A stretch of DNA of 64,000 bases, taken from the NCBI GenBank assembly GCA_964019425.1, contig OZ025818.1, positions 558,001 to 622,000 of the forward strand. The letters run 5' to 3'. This document shows, in pieces, positions 42,641 through 53,404 of this stretch. Origin of the DNA: Flectonema sp. DT1601 (lineage: Eukaryota; Euglenozoa; Diplonemea; Diplonemida; Diplonemidae). Below the pieces are notes generated by a model. That model was not told the DNA's origin. It searched no databases and saw only the letters and a list, made by a program, of their open reading frames with translations. How positions within the stretch are numbered: position 1 is the first letter of the stretch; every line of letters begins with the position of its first letter. A program made the position numbers and the translations under genes.

Positions 42641-44218
42641 TTAATCAAGATGAGCAAAAGGACCCCAGAAATCCCCATTACGACTCGCACATTCACAGGC
42701 AGCAGGAGCAACTTTACCTCTCTTAGGAGAGAAGACTTTAATAGAGCTCAGGTTAGCCAGCATGCTGTTGAAGATCTCCGGATGAGAAGCCGCAAGATTG
42801 TTATGCTCACCAGGATCTTCAATAATGTTGAAAAGACAACCCGTTGTGGAACTGGTGCCGCATTCTTGTTCACAGTTCGACGGGTTCCATGATGATGTTT
42901 CATTCGGCCAAGTGAGACCACACCAACCAGACTGTGACTGCGTGCCAATAATAATTTTGTACGCATTCTCAATCAATCCTCCGACAATTGTCTCATCGTT
43001 AGGGTCACTGTCACCAATCGGAATTCGAGTACGCGGAGACGACTCATCATCACCAGACAAGTATGGCCACATGTTCAGTCCATCAATGTCTGGTAATCCT
43101 GCCTTAGCTGCTTTCTCATCAGTTGGAACAACTCCAGCAACGTGTGACAGAGTTGTGTACCAATCCCATCCACAGATGTATCCTTCCTTCTTAGTACCTC
43201 TAACCTTTTCTGGAAGGTATCCTCCAGAGACGAAAGCGTTGACTCGAATACCTCCTTCCCAGTTTGACATCTTACCGCCCTTGAGCGGGTAGTTATTTGC
43301 TCCCGCATCACCTGAGCCATAAATAGGACCACCATTGTCAGCATGAAGAACTAACAAGGTGTTGTTCCACATATTCTTCTGACGAAGGAGGCTGGTGACT
43401 TTCCCAACAGCCGTGTCGACAAAGTTAACCATCGCGTGATATATCTGACGAGTTGGGTCATCGATGAAAGCAAACTTATCCAAAAATGGTTGCGGAACCT
43501 CAAGTGGTGTGTGAACGATGTGAGGAGCCCAGAAAATAAACATCGGAGGATCTTCTGGCTGCCAGTTATCTATCGAGCTAACAACACGATCAGCGAATAA
43601 AGTGTCTTCGTAGACACATCCTTCTTGTTGCTGCTGTGAGCACTTCGAGTTATTCATTCCATTTGCTGGCGCGTCGTTTGTGTAAAGATCGACCATCGGC
43701 CTTCCATCACAATAACTCTGGTAGTAAGTCCAGTAGTCATTACAGTGGTGGAAATAGAATAAAGAATTATCGTACCCTCGTCCCTTTGGAGTGTGTTGCG
43801 GAGTCGCCATACCAGCATCCCATTTCCCGTACATGTGAGTTTCGTATCCTCCTTTTTTGATTTGTTCTGCCATTCCAGTCATGTTTCGAGGGATGGCTGA
43901 GTACCCGCTGACAGGGTCTTCAGGGTTTTCGAATGTCGGTGCCAGGTTCAACACGTTAACATTGATTGGGTTCCTACCACTCTGAACAGCAGATCTCGTC
44001 GGGCTGCAGAACTTAAAAACGTAATGGCGATCCAGTTCAATGCCCTCCTGAAGCAAGTTATCGAATGTCGGAGTTTGGATCTCTTTGTAACCAGGCGGGC
44101 GGTGCCATCCAGCATCAGCCCATCCGTAGTCATCAACGAGGATGTATAAGATGTGCGGCTTCTCTGCTACTGCCTGGCATCCGAGTGCCGATAGTAAGAG
44201 ACTCAACACAGTGCGCAT
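42641..44218 (-). CDS. Secreted sulfatase, tandem copy 3
   Basis: 525 aa, all catalytic residues as in copies 1 and 2 (Cys71, D29/D30, K132, D294, N295, K313). It differs at LAPTFENPE near 92-100, HHCNDYWTYYQSYCDG at about 157-172, V317M, H406P and K450E, but keeps copy 1's YGSGDAGANNYP loop. It shares LAPT with copy 2, so the three copies are mosaics. The DNA upstream of the start is unrelated to the other copies. A strong TTATTTATTCTCCTACAG acceptor lies 9 nt before the ATG, which supports MRTVLSLLL as the true start. Confidence 0.93.
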   Translation of the reverse strand: MRTVLSLLLSALGCQAVAEKPHILYILVDDYGWADAGWHRPPGYKEIQTPTFDNLLQEGIELDRHYVFKFCSPTRSAVQSGRNPINVNVLNLAPTFENPEDPVSGYSAIPRNMTGMAEQIKKGGYETHMYGKWDAGMATPQHTPKGRGYDNSLFYFHHCNDYWTYYQSYCDGRPMVDLYTNDAPANGMNNSKCSQQQQEGCVYEDTLFADRVVSSIDNWQPEDPPMFIFWAPHIVHTPLEVPQPFLDKFAFIDDPTRQIYHAMVNFVDTAVGKVTSLLRQKNMWNNTLLVLHADNGGPIYGSGDAGANNYPLKGGKMSNWEGGIRVNAFVSGGYLPEKVRGTKKEGYICGWDWYTTLSHVAGVVPTDEKAAKAGLPDIDGLNMWPYLSGDDESSPRTRIPIGDSDPNDETIVGGLIENAYKIIIGTQSQSGWCGLTWPNETSSWNPSNCEQECGTSSTTGCLFNIIEDPGEHNNLAASHPEIFNSMLANLSSIKVFSPKRGKVAPAACECASRNGDFWGPFAHLD

Positions 44219-45177
44219 TATATCTATCTGTAGGAGAATAAATAAAGTGCTTGCTGGATGCAATTACGAAATCATAATAATCAAACTACACTCATTAATT
44301 TGTAAGCTGTGAGGTGATGAAGAAAAAGATTTAAAAAAAAAAAAAAAAAAAAAATTATACTTTTTGTCCGAAATTGACGTGCGATTCGTCAAGCACAGTA
44401 AATCAAATATTTATATTAGTTTGTGCACGAAACCCGTGAACCGACTTAAACCGATAAAAGTTAAAGGAGGTTTACGTGTGCTGCCCAACATTATTTTTCG
44501 TTCTTACAATACTTGTTAAATGCAAAAATTAACAACCCTCGTATGTAAGGACATTATTATTTCCTCTTCCCTTTATTATTATTATTTTTTTTTTTTTTAA
44601 ATTATTTCACGTTGAAACACTAATTGCTATCTAAATTTGAACACAGCAAAAAATTTCTCCAAAAAAAAAAAAAAAAAGGGGGTTGGTGAGAAAATTTAAA
44701 ACCCGCATTAAAGATTCAGAAGAAATTATAGAAAATGAAAATTCCAACCTCCACAGAAAAAAAAAGAAAAAATTATTATTTAATATTAATTTTTATTATT
44801 ATTATTTTTCACACAAGGAATTTCTTGTTTATTTTCCAAACCATTTTTCTTGGTTATTTCACAAAAGAAAATTAAAAGAACATAAAAAAAAATAAAAAAG
44901 ATTTTAAATTAGTGTACAAAAAAGTATGTGCACACTTCAATTTTATAATATTTTTTTTAAATTTTTTTCAATTACTATTTTTTTTGGTAAGGATGGATAG
45001 TTTTTTCCTAATATAAAAACAGCAGTTGTAGAGAAGCCGCCTCACATCATAAAACATTGCAATGAACTATTATATAGCAGTTCACAACAAATATAACAAC
45101 AAAAAAAAAAATTCCCCTTCCAACACACAACAAATAAAACGCACACGTACAACACCATAACATTCAATTTTCAGAAA
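44219..45177. other. AT-rich spacer with one dispersed repeat
   Basis: Contains the repeat copy at 44422-44527 and otherwise long A/T runs. No gene is supported. Confidence 0.6.
44422..44527 (+). repeat. SINE-like dispersed repeat, copy 1
   Basis: Begins GCACGAAACCCGTGAACCGA and ends TACTTGTTAAATGC followed by a short A stretch. It is about 90% like the copy at 50957-51080. Confidence 0.8.
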
Positions 45178-45422
45178 ATGAGTCAACAACTACCAATGTT
45201 GATAAGAGAAATAGGTGTTTCAGCTAACCAGACTACGGTACGTGCCCAATTGTGCTTTACTTCTCAATAAACAAAGTGAATGACAGATTAAAGCAGTACG
45301 AAGGCAAGGTTGGCTGGCAATTCCCATTTCTTTAATCTCAACATTGATAAGGTCACTAGTCTGATTGGTGAGTGGAATCATCTTTTTATTTTTATTTATT
45401 TTTCGAACTTGAATCGAAAAGG

Positions 45423-45456
<34 letters not shown>

Positions 45457-46241
45457 GGTTGACAGCAAATGAGAAGTGAAAAAAAAAAAAAAAAAAAAAA
45501 AATGTAAACAAAAAAAACACGCAGTTTTACGCCGTGCCTTCCACATAGGGAAGTATTACGTCTCTCTCAGAGGAGAAGAAAAGGAGAATCCGAAAAAGAC
45601 TTAATTCATCAACCATCAGTTACTCGTCTTTCAGAAAAAGCGTTAAGTCACGTTAAACGCTCAAGTCTCCGAAAGAAATCATCACGATTTCAAATCGTAA
45701 GAAGTATCACACAGGAGAACCAAGGAGACAATATCTATACTAACACTCAACAAGATACGGTAATTCTTCACTTAGTGGGTGCTATCTTCCCATGTAAGGT
45801 ACGAACTGTTGTATTATAAGAAAGGGAGAGAGAGTAAAGACGAACGAAAAAATAAAATAAAAAATATTAGATTTAGCTCCACATGCAGTCTTTATAATAT
45901 TCAAATCAGTTTCGATGCGAAACTTTTTTTTTTTTTTTTTTTTTTTCCTTCTTTCTTCTCTCAGAAATTTCAAACGCACAGAAACGAAAAAGAAAAAATC
46001 GACGTTTTTTTTTTTTTTTTTTTTTTTTTTGTTAGGACAGAAAACAATTAAAAAAAAAATTTTTTTTTTTCGGGGTTTACTTAAACAGCAAGTCGAATCA
46101 ACGAACACAGCTCGAGTTCGGACCTTTGTAGTTAGAAGTGACACAGATGAACCATATCACAAGTATAGAATACCCAAAGGCGTTGGGTATTATGCTACTG
46201 AGGAGGGGGAGCTCTTTCAGAACCACGTGAATTGCTATTAG
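45178..46241 (+). CDS. Three-exon plus-strand gene, unknown (133 aa)
   Basis: Exons 45178-45237, 45571-45759 and 46089-46241 (20, 63 and 50 codons plus stop), all phase 0. Donors are GTACGT and GTAATT; acceptors are TCTCTCTCAG and TTTACTTAAACAG; the start follows TTCAATTTTCAG by 3 nt. Introns of 333 and 329 bp are filled with A/T runs. The product is basic: MSQQLPMLIREIGVSANQTT, then a Ser/Arg/Lys-rich middle (SHVKRSSLRKKSSRFQIVRS), then a C-terminus with PYHKYRIPKGVGYYATEEGE. No family is recognised. Its last 47 nt overlap, antisense, the coding end of the LRR gene. It is the only well-supported plus-strand gene in the window. Confidence 0.62.
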
Positions 46242-47805
46242 TCCATTGAAGTGAAGGATCACTTGGGGGATTATAAGGATTATGTGACCAACTTGATTCG
46301 TCATCAGAAACCTGAGTATTGTCTTCATGACCTGTTTGTGATCCAGATGAAGGAGCAGGAGTTGACTCTCTTTGTATTAAGGCTCTTTCCCTTGCTTGCA
46401 ATCGCTCTTCCCAAGTCTTTAGATCAGCCGCCCACTGCTTACATTTAGTACAACCGGGACAAAGTCTCGTCCAGTCAGGTGGTTGTTCCTCAACTGCCTT
46501 ATCAGACTTAATTCTCAAAATCCAAAACCAGCCTCCATCTGGTCCTCGTTCTCTCTCAGCATGCAAGTCAGGTGTCATTGCGGGTAACTCTCCGAGAAGC
46601 GCCGGAATATCTTGAAGACCGAGTTCCTCTCTCTGAGCTCGTAAGGCAGGTGCTTTTGGTCCGTACTCTCTGTGATACAAAACCTTTAGCCTGTTGTGAA
46701 GTACGTCTCCCCACCCTTCTTCGGCGTGTTTCTTTACTACAGCGAGAACTTCACTCCCAAGAAGTTTGAGAGCTTCAGAACCTTGAAGGGGACGTAGTTC
46801 ACTTTTCTTTGTGCGGAATCGCTTCTGTACAATTAAATTAAGTGATCCTCTCTTTGGAGTAATCCAACCACGTGGTGGGACTCCAGTACCACAAGTGACT
46901 TGAAGACGTGGCCTGCCATGGCTAACTGTAGCACTAACTACAGCGCAAACACTTCCTTTTTTCATTGTAGTTATTCTGTCAGAGCCAGGGTTTGAATCTC
47001 TTTGAACATCAACAGAGTCTGCTGTGACTTCCCAGACAGTTACTTCTGCGAGGTCGTCTTGGAGGTATGTCGCAGCGCCTTTCCCCCATCCAATCTGACG
47101 TAGTTTTACCCAAACAAAATCATAAGATAATTGTGTTCCTGAGAAGAACTGTCGCTCTCCTCGAGTTACTTCCCTCTCATCAAGAAATAGAAGTGTTGGA
47201 AGATTATGAACAACATACGATCGATACCATTCTGATTCTTCATGGGAAGCACCTTGTTCACCATCAACAACACCAACACCATGTTTACAACATGGGTTTC
47301 CAAGTAGTGAGAGGTAAAGTAATTTTCGAGAATCCGAAAGCGCTGCTAGAACTGCATCTAAATCACCCAATAAGTTCTTATTCAACCACAATGTCTGTAA
47401 GTGTTTTAACTGAGACACGTCTTGTCCTATGCGAGCCACCGCATTACCATCAACAACAAGTTGTCGAAGTTCTGGAAACATACAGGATATACCTTGTAAA
47501 TCTTGAATTCGATTTCCAGTAACGTCGAGTGTGAATATTTGTCCTCGTTGTTGTTCAGTTAACTCACCCATTAGTTCATCAAGGCAGAATAGCCCGGCAT
47601 TCACAACACTAAGGCTGTTAGTGTCCGTCATCCGAATAAAATCTTTTAAACTCCTCTTCGTCTCTTTCTTCTCCCACAACATCCCTTGAGTCGCAGTGTC
47701 AGTGCTGCTTCCAAATATATGACCGTATGAGGGAACTGAATTCGGTCGACTTCCCACCGTAAACCGCGACTCAGGTACATAGTGATCCTCGTAAGACCCA
47801 CTCAT
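46195..47805 (-). CDS. Leucine-rich-repeat protein (SDS22/LRRC type)
   Basis: 536 aa, single exon. After a disordered N-terminus, residues about 85-175 contain LRRs of the SDS22-like kind: IFTLDVTGNRIQDLQGI, LRQLVVDGNAVARIGQ, LQTLWLNKNLLGDLDA, LLYLSLLGNPCC. These end in an LRR cap (YRSYVVHNLPTLLFLDEREV). The remainder has a possible SH3-like/beta region (about 250-330) and a CPGCTKCKQWAADLKTWEER segment with CxxCxxC (about 442-448) leading into a short coiled coil. Similar LRR proteins are common in flagella and basal bodies, but the role is not known. The 3' end overlaps the plus-strand gene by 47 bp. Confidence 0.8.
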   Translation of the reverse strand: MSGSYEDHYVPESRFTVGSRPNSVPSYGHIFGSSTDTATQGMLWEKKETKRSLKDFIRMTDTNSLSVVNAGLFCLDELMGELTEQQRGQIFTLDVTGNRIQDLQGISCMFPELRQLVVDGNAVARIGQDVSQLKHLQTLWLNKNLLGDLDAVLAALSDSRKLLYLSLLGNPCCKHGVGVVDGEQGASHEESEWYRSYVVHNLPTLLFLDEREVTRGERQFFSGTQLSYDFVWVKLRQIGWGKGAATYLQDDLAEVTVWEVTADSVDVQRDSNPGSDRITTMKKGSVCAVVSATVSHGRPRLQVTCGTGVPPRGWITPKRGSLNLIVQKRFRTKKSELRPLQGSEALKLLGSEVLAVVKKHAEEGWGDVLHNRLKVLYHREYGPKAPALRAQREELGLQDIPALLGELPAMTPDLHAERERGPDGGWFWILRIKSDKAVEEQPPDWTRLCPGCTKCKQWAADLKTWEERLQARERALIQRESTPAPSSGSQTGHEDNTQVSDDESSWSHNPYNPPSDPSLQWTNSNSRGSERAPPPQ

Positions 47806-48140
47806 GTTAGCATTTGATGGGTCAGCAAGCTAACTGAGAAATATGTGAATGAAATTACTTTTTTAAAAAAAGAAAAAAACAACAACAACAACACAATTCT
47901 CGTGATTCTCAACAATATTTAATATGTACCTGAAGTAAGGATGCCAATGACAACAATTTAACAAAAGAATAATTATTCAGAAAAAAAAAAAAAAGAACTA
48001 AACCAAACCAGTCTATCCATCTGTGAAAACAGACAAATATCGTAAAACAGTAACGAAATAGCGGCGGATGCATCAATATGGTGGTTGGATTCAAAGTGTA
48101 AATGACGACAGACACCAACTAACGTCTGAGGTGATTATAA

Positions 48141-48832
48141 TCAGACTGCAAGTTGTACAGACGTCACTTTCTTAGGTTTACTTGATCGCCTTGTATCTGA
48201 AAGTGGGAGGGATGGTGGTATCGGAACAAAAGCTTCTCGTGGTTCCACTCGTAGTACTGTCTGAGTTGGAGGGGGGTCGTGTTTTCTCATTTTGAAAACA
48301 GGCATCGCCACAACAGAGAAACGAGATCCCCTCTTGCGAATTCGACCGTTGCGATCGCGACCACAGAATCCGTAGTCATCGAGCCTACGGAAATAACTCC
48401 CTGGACCCTGTGTTTACTTTTCTGTTTTTTCAAAATACAAGATCAACACAAAAACACAATTAAGACGACCAGTTTAGAACATACCACACCATTCCATGAA
48501 GAGAATAGGTCAATAGCACCACAGAATGATTCTATCTTTCTTTTTTCTTGAAGCATCCTCCCAGAAAATAAACCTTTTTGTACGTATTTTACATCATAGT
48601 ATCCCGGACCAGGAGTATGATACAACGTGTTATCAGAATTTGTGATCCCACCCAGGGTATGCACACTCGACATTTTAGACCTAGCCGTAGTAGAGCCTGA
48701 TAGCTTTGGAGGTTGCGGGATATGTCCTCCCTTTATTTTATTAAACTTTCCTATTTTATTGTTAGGAATTCGTTCCATTGTTAATCTCGGTAGAGTCCTA
48801 CAAGATGTCAATCCTTCATCGTCACTTGTCAT
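48141..48832 (-). CDS. Sperm-tail PG-rich (SHIPPO/STPG-like) flagellar protein
   Basis: Two exons (48832-48485, 48407-48141) joined in phase 0 across a 77-bp GTATGT...AACACAG intron, 204 aa. The start MTSDDEGLTS follows a TTTTTTTAATAACAG acceptor by 15 nt. PGP-type repeats are visible: HTPGPGYYDV in exon 1, and GVGPGSYFRRL formed at the splice junction, the pattern of SHIPPO-1/STPG proteins that coat axonemal microtubules. The C-terminus is Pro-rich and basic (KHDPPPTQTVLRVEP, then a KPKK stretch). This is the best evidence in the window for a motile flagellum. Confidence 0.75.
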
Positions 48833-49212
48833 TACTTTATTGATTATCACTGTTATTAAAAAAATAGAATAAAGAAAACACGTATTGTTTTTGTTATCTT
48901 ATTTTTATGCATGATGGTAGCGCATCTACGAAGTGTCAGCCCTTATATAGGGCTTTAAATAAACAGCTGAGATTGAAAAAAAAAGAAATTACGGGCTGAA
49001 TATGGGCTCACCAAAGTACGTTGGTATGATAACCTTCCCTCCGTTATACATGCAATGTTGACTAAACAACAGGAGGTTAGTTTTTTTTTTTTTTGGTGCT
49101 TAACAATAAAATATTTTATGGTATCTTTCAAACGCAGAAGACACTTTTAAAAAAAAAAAAACAAGAGCCCAATGCGCTCATTCGTTTTTTTTATTTTTTT
49201 TATGAGGGCTAA

Positions 49213-49301
49213 CTGTTCGATTTTGTACGTAAAATACAAATGTATTGTATCATAAACAACATAACGATAATTTAACATTAGTTCTAGATACAGTGACTAA
49301 A
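49213..49301. repeat. Dispersed repeat pair, copy A
   Basis: TGTTCGATTTTGTA... through GATAATTTAACATTAG to ATACAGTGACTAA, aligned over about 85 bp with 49709-49790. Function unknown; the two copies lie 500 bp apart in the same orientation. Confidence 0.8.
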
Positions 49302-49569
49302 TGCTAGTGTAGGTATACACTCTGCAATTGACGTAAATACTTTACATTGGGCGCTACCCAACCATGGTTTTTTTTTTTTTTTTTTTTTTTTAAGGTTAAT
49401 TTTGAAACAGAGGAAAAAAACAACACATAATAACAACAAACAAAAAAAATATTATTCAAAAAAACAATAATAAAATAAAAAAAAACTCCACAGAATAACT
49501 GAGATTAAGGGGCTGCTTTTCAAGGGGTTCGGCCTTTTTTATATTTAGATAGCAATAGCTATACTACTT

Positions 49570-49600
<31 letters not shown>

Positions 49601-49708
49601 GAAGCCTAGGAAGCCAAAAGCCAGGAAAAGCTCACAGGGTAACAGTTATATCGCTACCAGCAACCGTGAGACTCTCACAGATGATAAGACATACCAGCAG
49701 GGGATGTA

Positions 49709-49790
49709 TGTTCGATTTTGTAAAAATTACAACTGTTGTATCATAAAAATATAAAGATAATTTAACATTAGCTTTAAATACAGTGACTAA
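49709..49790. repeat. Dispersed repeat pair, copy B
   Basis: Same family as 49213-49301, with about 80% identity and a few small indels. Confidence 0.8.
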
Positions 49791-50327
49791 GGGTGATGTG
49801 CAACTTAGCATAATAAAGTAACTATTTAGGTTTCGAGAGTAATCCATATACCTCCTTACCACTCATCAGTATGGTGTAGAAGTAAGTCAGTCGCATAGCA
49901 GGGGGGGATATCACAAAATAAATAAATCAAATCTCAAAAAAAGGGCTATTTTCTTCGGACCATACCCTCTTCATCAAAGAAACATTGGTTAATAATTTTA
50001 CCCTTTAACACACAGTAAGATCCGTATATTTTGTTTTAGTTAGTAATAGTTAGTTTATTTTTTAATGGCGGAAATGGGAAACAAAAATGCAGAACAAGAA
50101 GCGAAGGGAAAAAAAAAAAAAAAAAGAGAGTAACAGAAGCCTGTCTTTCACAAGATGCGGATTGCGCCCATTTCGTGTGAAAAAAAAAAAAAAAAAAAAA
50201 AGTTCGAAATGACCAGATCTGTTAGATAAAAAGGTCAACGATTTCTCACATCAAGATACCAAATAGGGATATCCACAATAAATTGTAATCCCTGATGAAT
50301 AAGAGCTACGGAGCTAAAATTTTGTTT

Positions 50328-50514
50328 GTGTCACGAAAACTGTGAACCGACTTAAACTGGGGTTTACGGGTGCTGCTGCCTTAGGACACCTGCGTTAATG
50401 TGTAACACCAGCCAAACTCCCCACCTGACGGGTGCCTCTAAACAAGGACTCTCTGAAATCAGGCCAATATCCCTTTCGTTCTTACACCAGTTTGTTAAAA
50501 TGCAAAAAAAAAAA
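50328..50514 (+). repeat. SINE-like dispersed repeat, long copy
   Basis: Shares both ends with the shorter copies (GTCACGAAAACTGTGAACCG at the start; TTTCGTTCTTACA..., TTGTTAAAATGC and an A-tail at the end). It carries an extra internal segment of about 90 bp (GCCTTAGGACACCTGCGTTA and on). The short copies therefore look like internal-deletion derivatives. Confidence 0.75.
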
Positions 50515-50956
50515 GAAATTATATAAATACACAGCGCGCTGAACTTATTCTGATTACTTATCATCAAGAAGAGACGGTTATTGAGATAATACAACAGATA
50601 TCTTTTTTATGTTGAAAAGACTGTTATTCTCAATTTGCAAAAAAAAAAAAAAAAGGCACTCAATGAGACAGACACGGACCAAGAGTCTAACGTCGTTTGT
50701 TAGGTAATCATATCTGGTAGTTGTTATCAGAGTTTTCTAACTCTTCTTTCTTTGACTTGTTTTTTTTTTTTCCCCCCTTTTTTTTTTATTTTATTTTTTG
50801 AAAAAAAAATAAAAAAATATATAAATTCATAGAATAGAAAAAGTTTAGAATTTATTTTTTAATTATTGTGAGATCAGAAAAAAAAAAAGAAATTGGTTTT
50901 TATCTTAAAAAAACTTTACAGAAAATAATAATATAACAACTGTGATTTTTTGCTTC

Positions 50957-51080
50957 TGTCACGAAACCCGTGAACCGACTTAAAACTGATAAAAGCAAAA
51001 GGAGGTTTACGTGTGCTGCCCAACATTCTTTTTCGTTCTTACAATACTTGTTAAATGCAAAAAAAAAAAAAAAAAAAAAA
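50957..51080 (+). repeat. SINE-like dispersed repeat, copy 3
   Basis: Near-identical to copy 1, ending in a run of about 21 A. A conserved head, conserved tail and 3' poly(A) are typical of short retroposed elements. A clear tRNA-type A or B box was not identified. Confidence 0.8.
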
Positions 51081-52898
51081 GCAACTTAATTGCCATGTAA
51101 GGAACACCTATCTAGAAAATCCCGCTGATGTCGAATGTTGGGATTTGGAGGCCACATACCACAGAAAAAACTAAAAGTAAAATACTGGATGAAATGAATG
51201 CCTGATTATATTTATGAATGAACATAAATATCTGTATCGTATCGGAGTTAAACCAAATACGTTTGCTATGACGCAGTGACAACAGAGTAATTTTAATCAT
51301 CAAAAGGAAGAAAGAAAATGACAATTGGTAAATAGATAAGCTTCTGAAAAGAATTTTTTTTTTTTTTTTTTTTCCCTTTTCCCCTTCAAATTTTCTTCAT
51401 ATTTTTTTATTGCTGCAAAATCATTCGGAAAATAAAAAGTTCCCTGCGCCTGCTAATAAAGAGCAACTTCAGGGGGGACAGATGAATTAAATATGAGGGG
51501 AAAAAAAAAGAAAAAAAAAAGAAAAAAAGAAGAAAAAAAGTTGTTGATACTATATTCAGATTGTTGATATTCGTCGTGGTCAGATGTAAAAAAAAAAATT
51601 TTAAAAAAAAAAAAAAAAAAAGGAAAAACGGAAAAACAGAAACATTAACAAACTCTATTTCACCAGAATAGAAAAAGAAGAAATGTTATGTGCATCATCA
51701 AAAATGGGGCAGGCGATTCCTTCTACTACTCCATCGCGATTATCCAGGGGGCTACCCATTGTTAGCTTACATAATACAAACGAAGCCAGAGATACATTAT
51801 AACTCAACGACACAAAGTTATGAGCGGTAAACAACTTTTTTAAAAAAAATTGTTTATTAATTTATTTACTGCCAGATATATATTTTTTTTTGTTTTACAG
51901 GGGTGGGGGAAACAAACACAAGCAAAAAAAGAGAGTGAGAGAGAGACAGAATAAAAAAGAAAACTAAACAGAAGAAAACATAACTAGCCAAGGTGCCAGA
52001 AGCTCTACAGGTGGAAGGCCAAAAAAAAAAAAAAAAAAAAGAAAAATTCCGGAGATTAGAGAAGAGAGAGTTGTGATTCGGAAGACGTTCTCCACTGCAA
52101 TTGACCACAGAAAGATCAGCAAAATATCTGCATCTACTAACTCCTATGACATATGAACAGCTTCATTCACAACTCACATTACTGAATATGTTTTTTTTTT
52201 TTTTTTTTTTTTTCCCCCCTTTATATCAAAAAACTAATATCGCTTTGTCGATAACACCTGTGGCTTTGTTGGCTAACTACGGCCATTTTCAAATTTTTTT
52301 TTTGTAATATGATAAATCATCAGATGCGGCAGAAACCCACCTGAACCCTACTACTCGTTAAGGAGAGCTCAGCTCTGCGATCCAGAAGAGGAAACTACAT
52401 CAGGAGTGAAAGTAGTGCCTTAACCGCGAGCAATGCTCTTAACTACCATTGAATGAAATGGTAGTCAGTTATTAGTTAGTCAAATACAGAACTGATGACT
52501 ACGAGGGGTCCGAGTAGCCCCGTCATCAATAAGGACTCAATCGCTAAGATTGTAGTTTCATAGTATCGGCTGGAAGTGATCGACCTCCAGCTCCCACCAT
52601 AGCTGTTTGTTTAACTAAAGAAAATGAATGAGAAATGATCTGGGAGTGAAGGGAAGGTGGAAAAAAAAAAAACTTTTTATTCCATAAAACAGCATTTTTC
52701 TTTATAATACGATCATATGTGCCATATGCCCACATACCACGAAAGAAAATAGAAACCCCCCCCCCCCGGAACAGTACCGAGGATCTTCACCCCCAGTTGT
52801 CCAAAGCATTGTAATTGTACTGTGGGCTTACTGAAAACCTTTATAAAAGTACCACAACAAATTATTGGGCAGCACAAAGCCATATCACTCAGCAAGAA

Positions 52899-53292
52899 AT
52901 GAAAACAAAGGATCAGGTAAGATGACAGTCAGTTTATGGTCGTAACTGCGCCGGACCTACAAGGCAACGTCAGAGTCCGAAAAGTAGGGTCCATTTTTAG
53001 TGGTAAAAACAGTTCTAACTGCAGATGTTGCATTTTTCGGGTGTTTCAGTGCACATTACAGTACTGCCGTGTCGGGATACCTAATTCCCCACGCACATCC
53101 TACCCCTTCAAAATTTATATCACTTTTTGTATGCTAACAAATAACCTGGGATCCTTTCTGTATAAAATCAGATATACAGACCTCTCCTTTTTACAAGGCA
53201 GTCTCATAATTGGCTTTCGTATAAAATCATTCTACCGGACAATAAGGTTTGCTGATAACAAAAGGGACAGAGTAATACCTTCTAAGGTATGA
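52899..53292 (+). CDS. Possible plus-strand gene, unknown
   Basis: Two models share one reading frame. Model 1 is a single exon from ATG 52936 (118 aa). Model 2 is ATG 52899 (after a CATATCACTCAG acceptor) with MKTKDQ spliced at GTAAGA (52917) to TTTCAG (53049), phase 0, then CTLQYCRVGIPNSPRTSYPF onward; it ends at the 53292 stop or splices again at GTATGA (53287). The C-terminus is charged (RFADNKRDRVIPSK). No family is recognised. Local sequence has fewer homopolymers than the spacers around it. It is convergent with the K+ channel gene. Could instead be a decayed mobile element. Confidence 0.3.
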
Positions 53293-53404
53293 AACCAATA
53301 CTTGGTATCAAGTCTGTTGACAATATGAACATCCTAAAAATCATTATTTTTTTTTTCAATATTTTTTCCTTGATAAAATCATTAGTAAAAGAATAAAAAT
53401 TACA

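Larger units (their letters stand above)
48833..52898. other. About 4-kb gene-poor, repeat-bearing region
   Basis: Dense A/T runs plus several dispersed repeats (listed separately). No coding frame of any conviction on either strand. Somewhat more complex sequence lies at 51660-51800 and 52310-52620. Confidence 0.6.

Noticed and set aside
36905-44263. Long shadow frames on both strands within the sulfatases
   Set aside because: They are conserved only because the three copies are nearly identical, and none has an independent signal.
52310-52480. tRNA or tRNA-derived SINE on the minus strand (A-box-like TGGTAGTTAAGAGC, B-box-like GGTTCAGG)
   Set aside because: The two boxes are about 110 bases apart, the B box lacks the consensus end, and no acceptor or anticodon stem pairing could be found.
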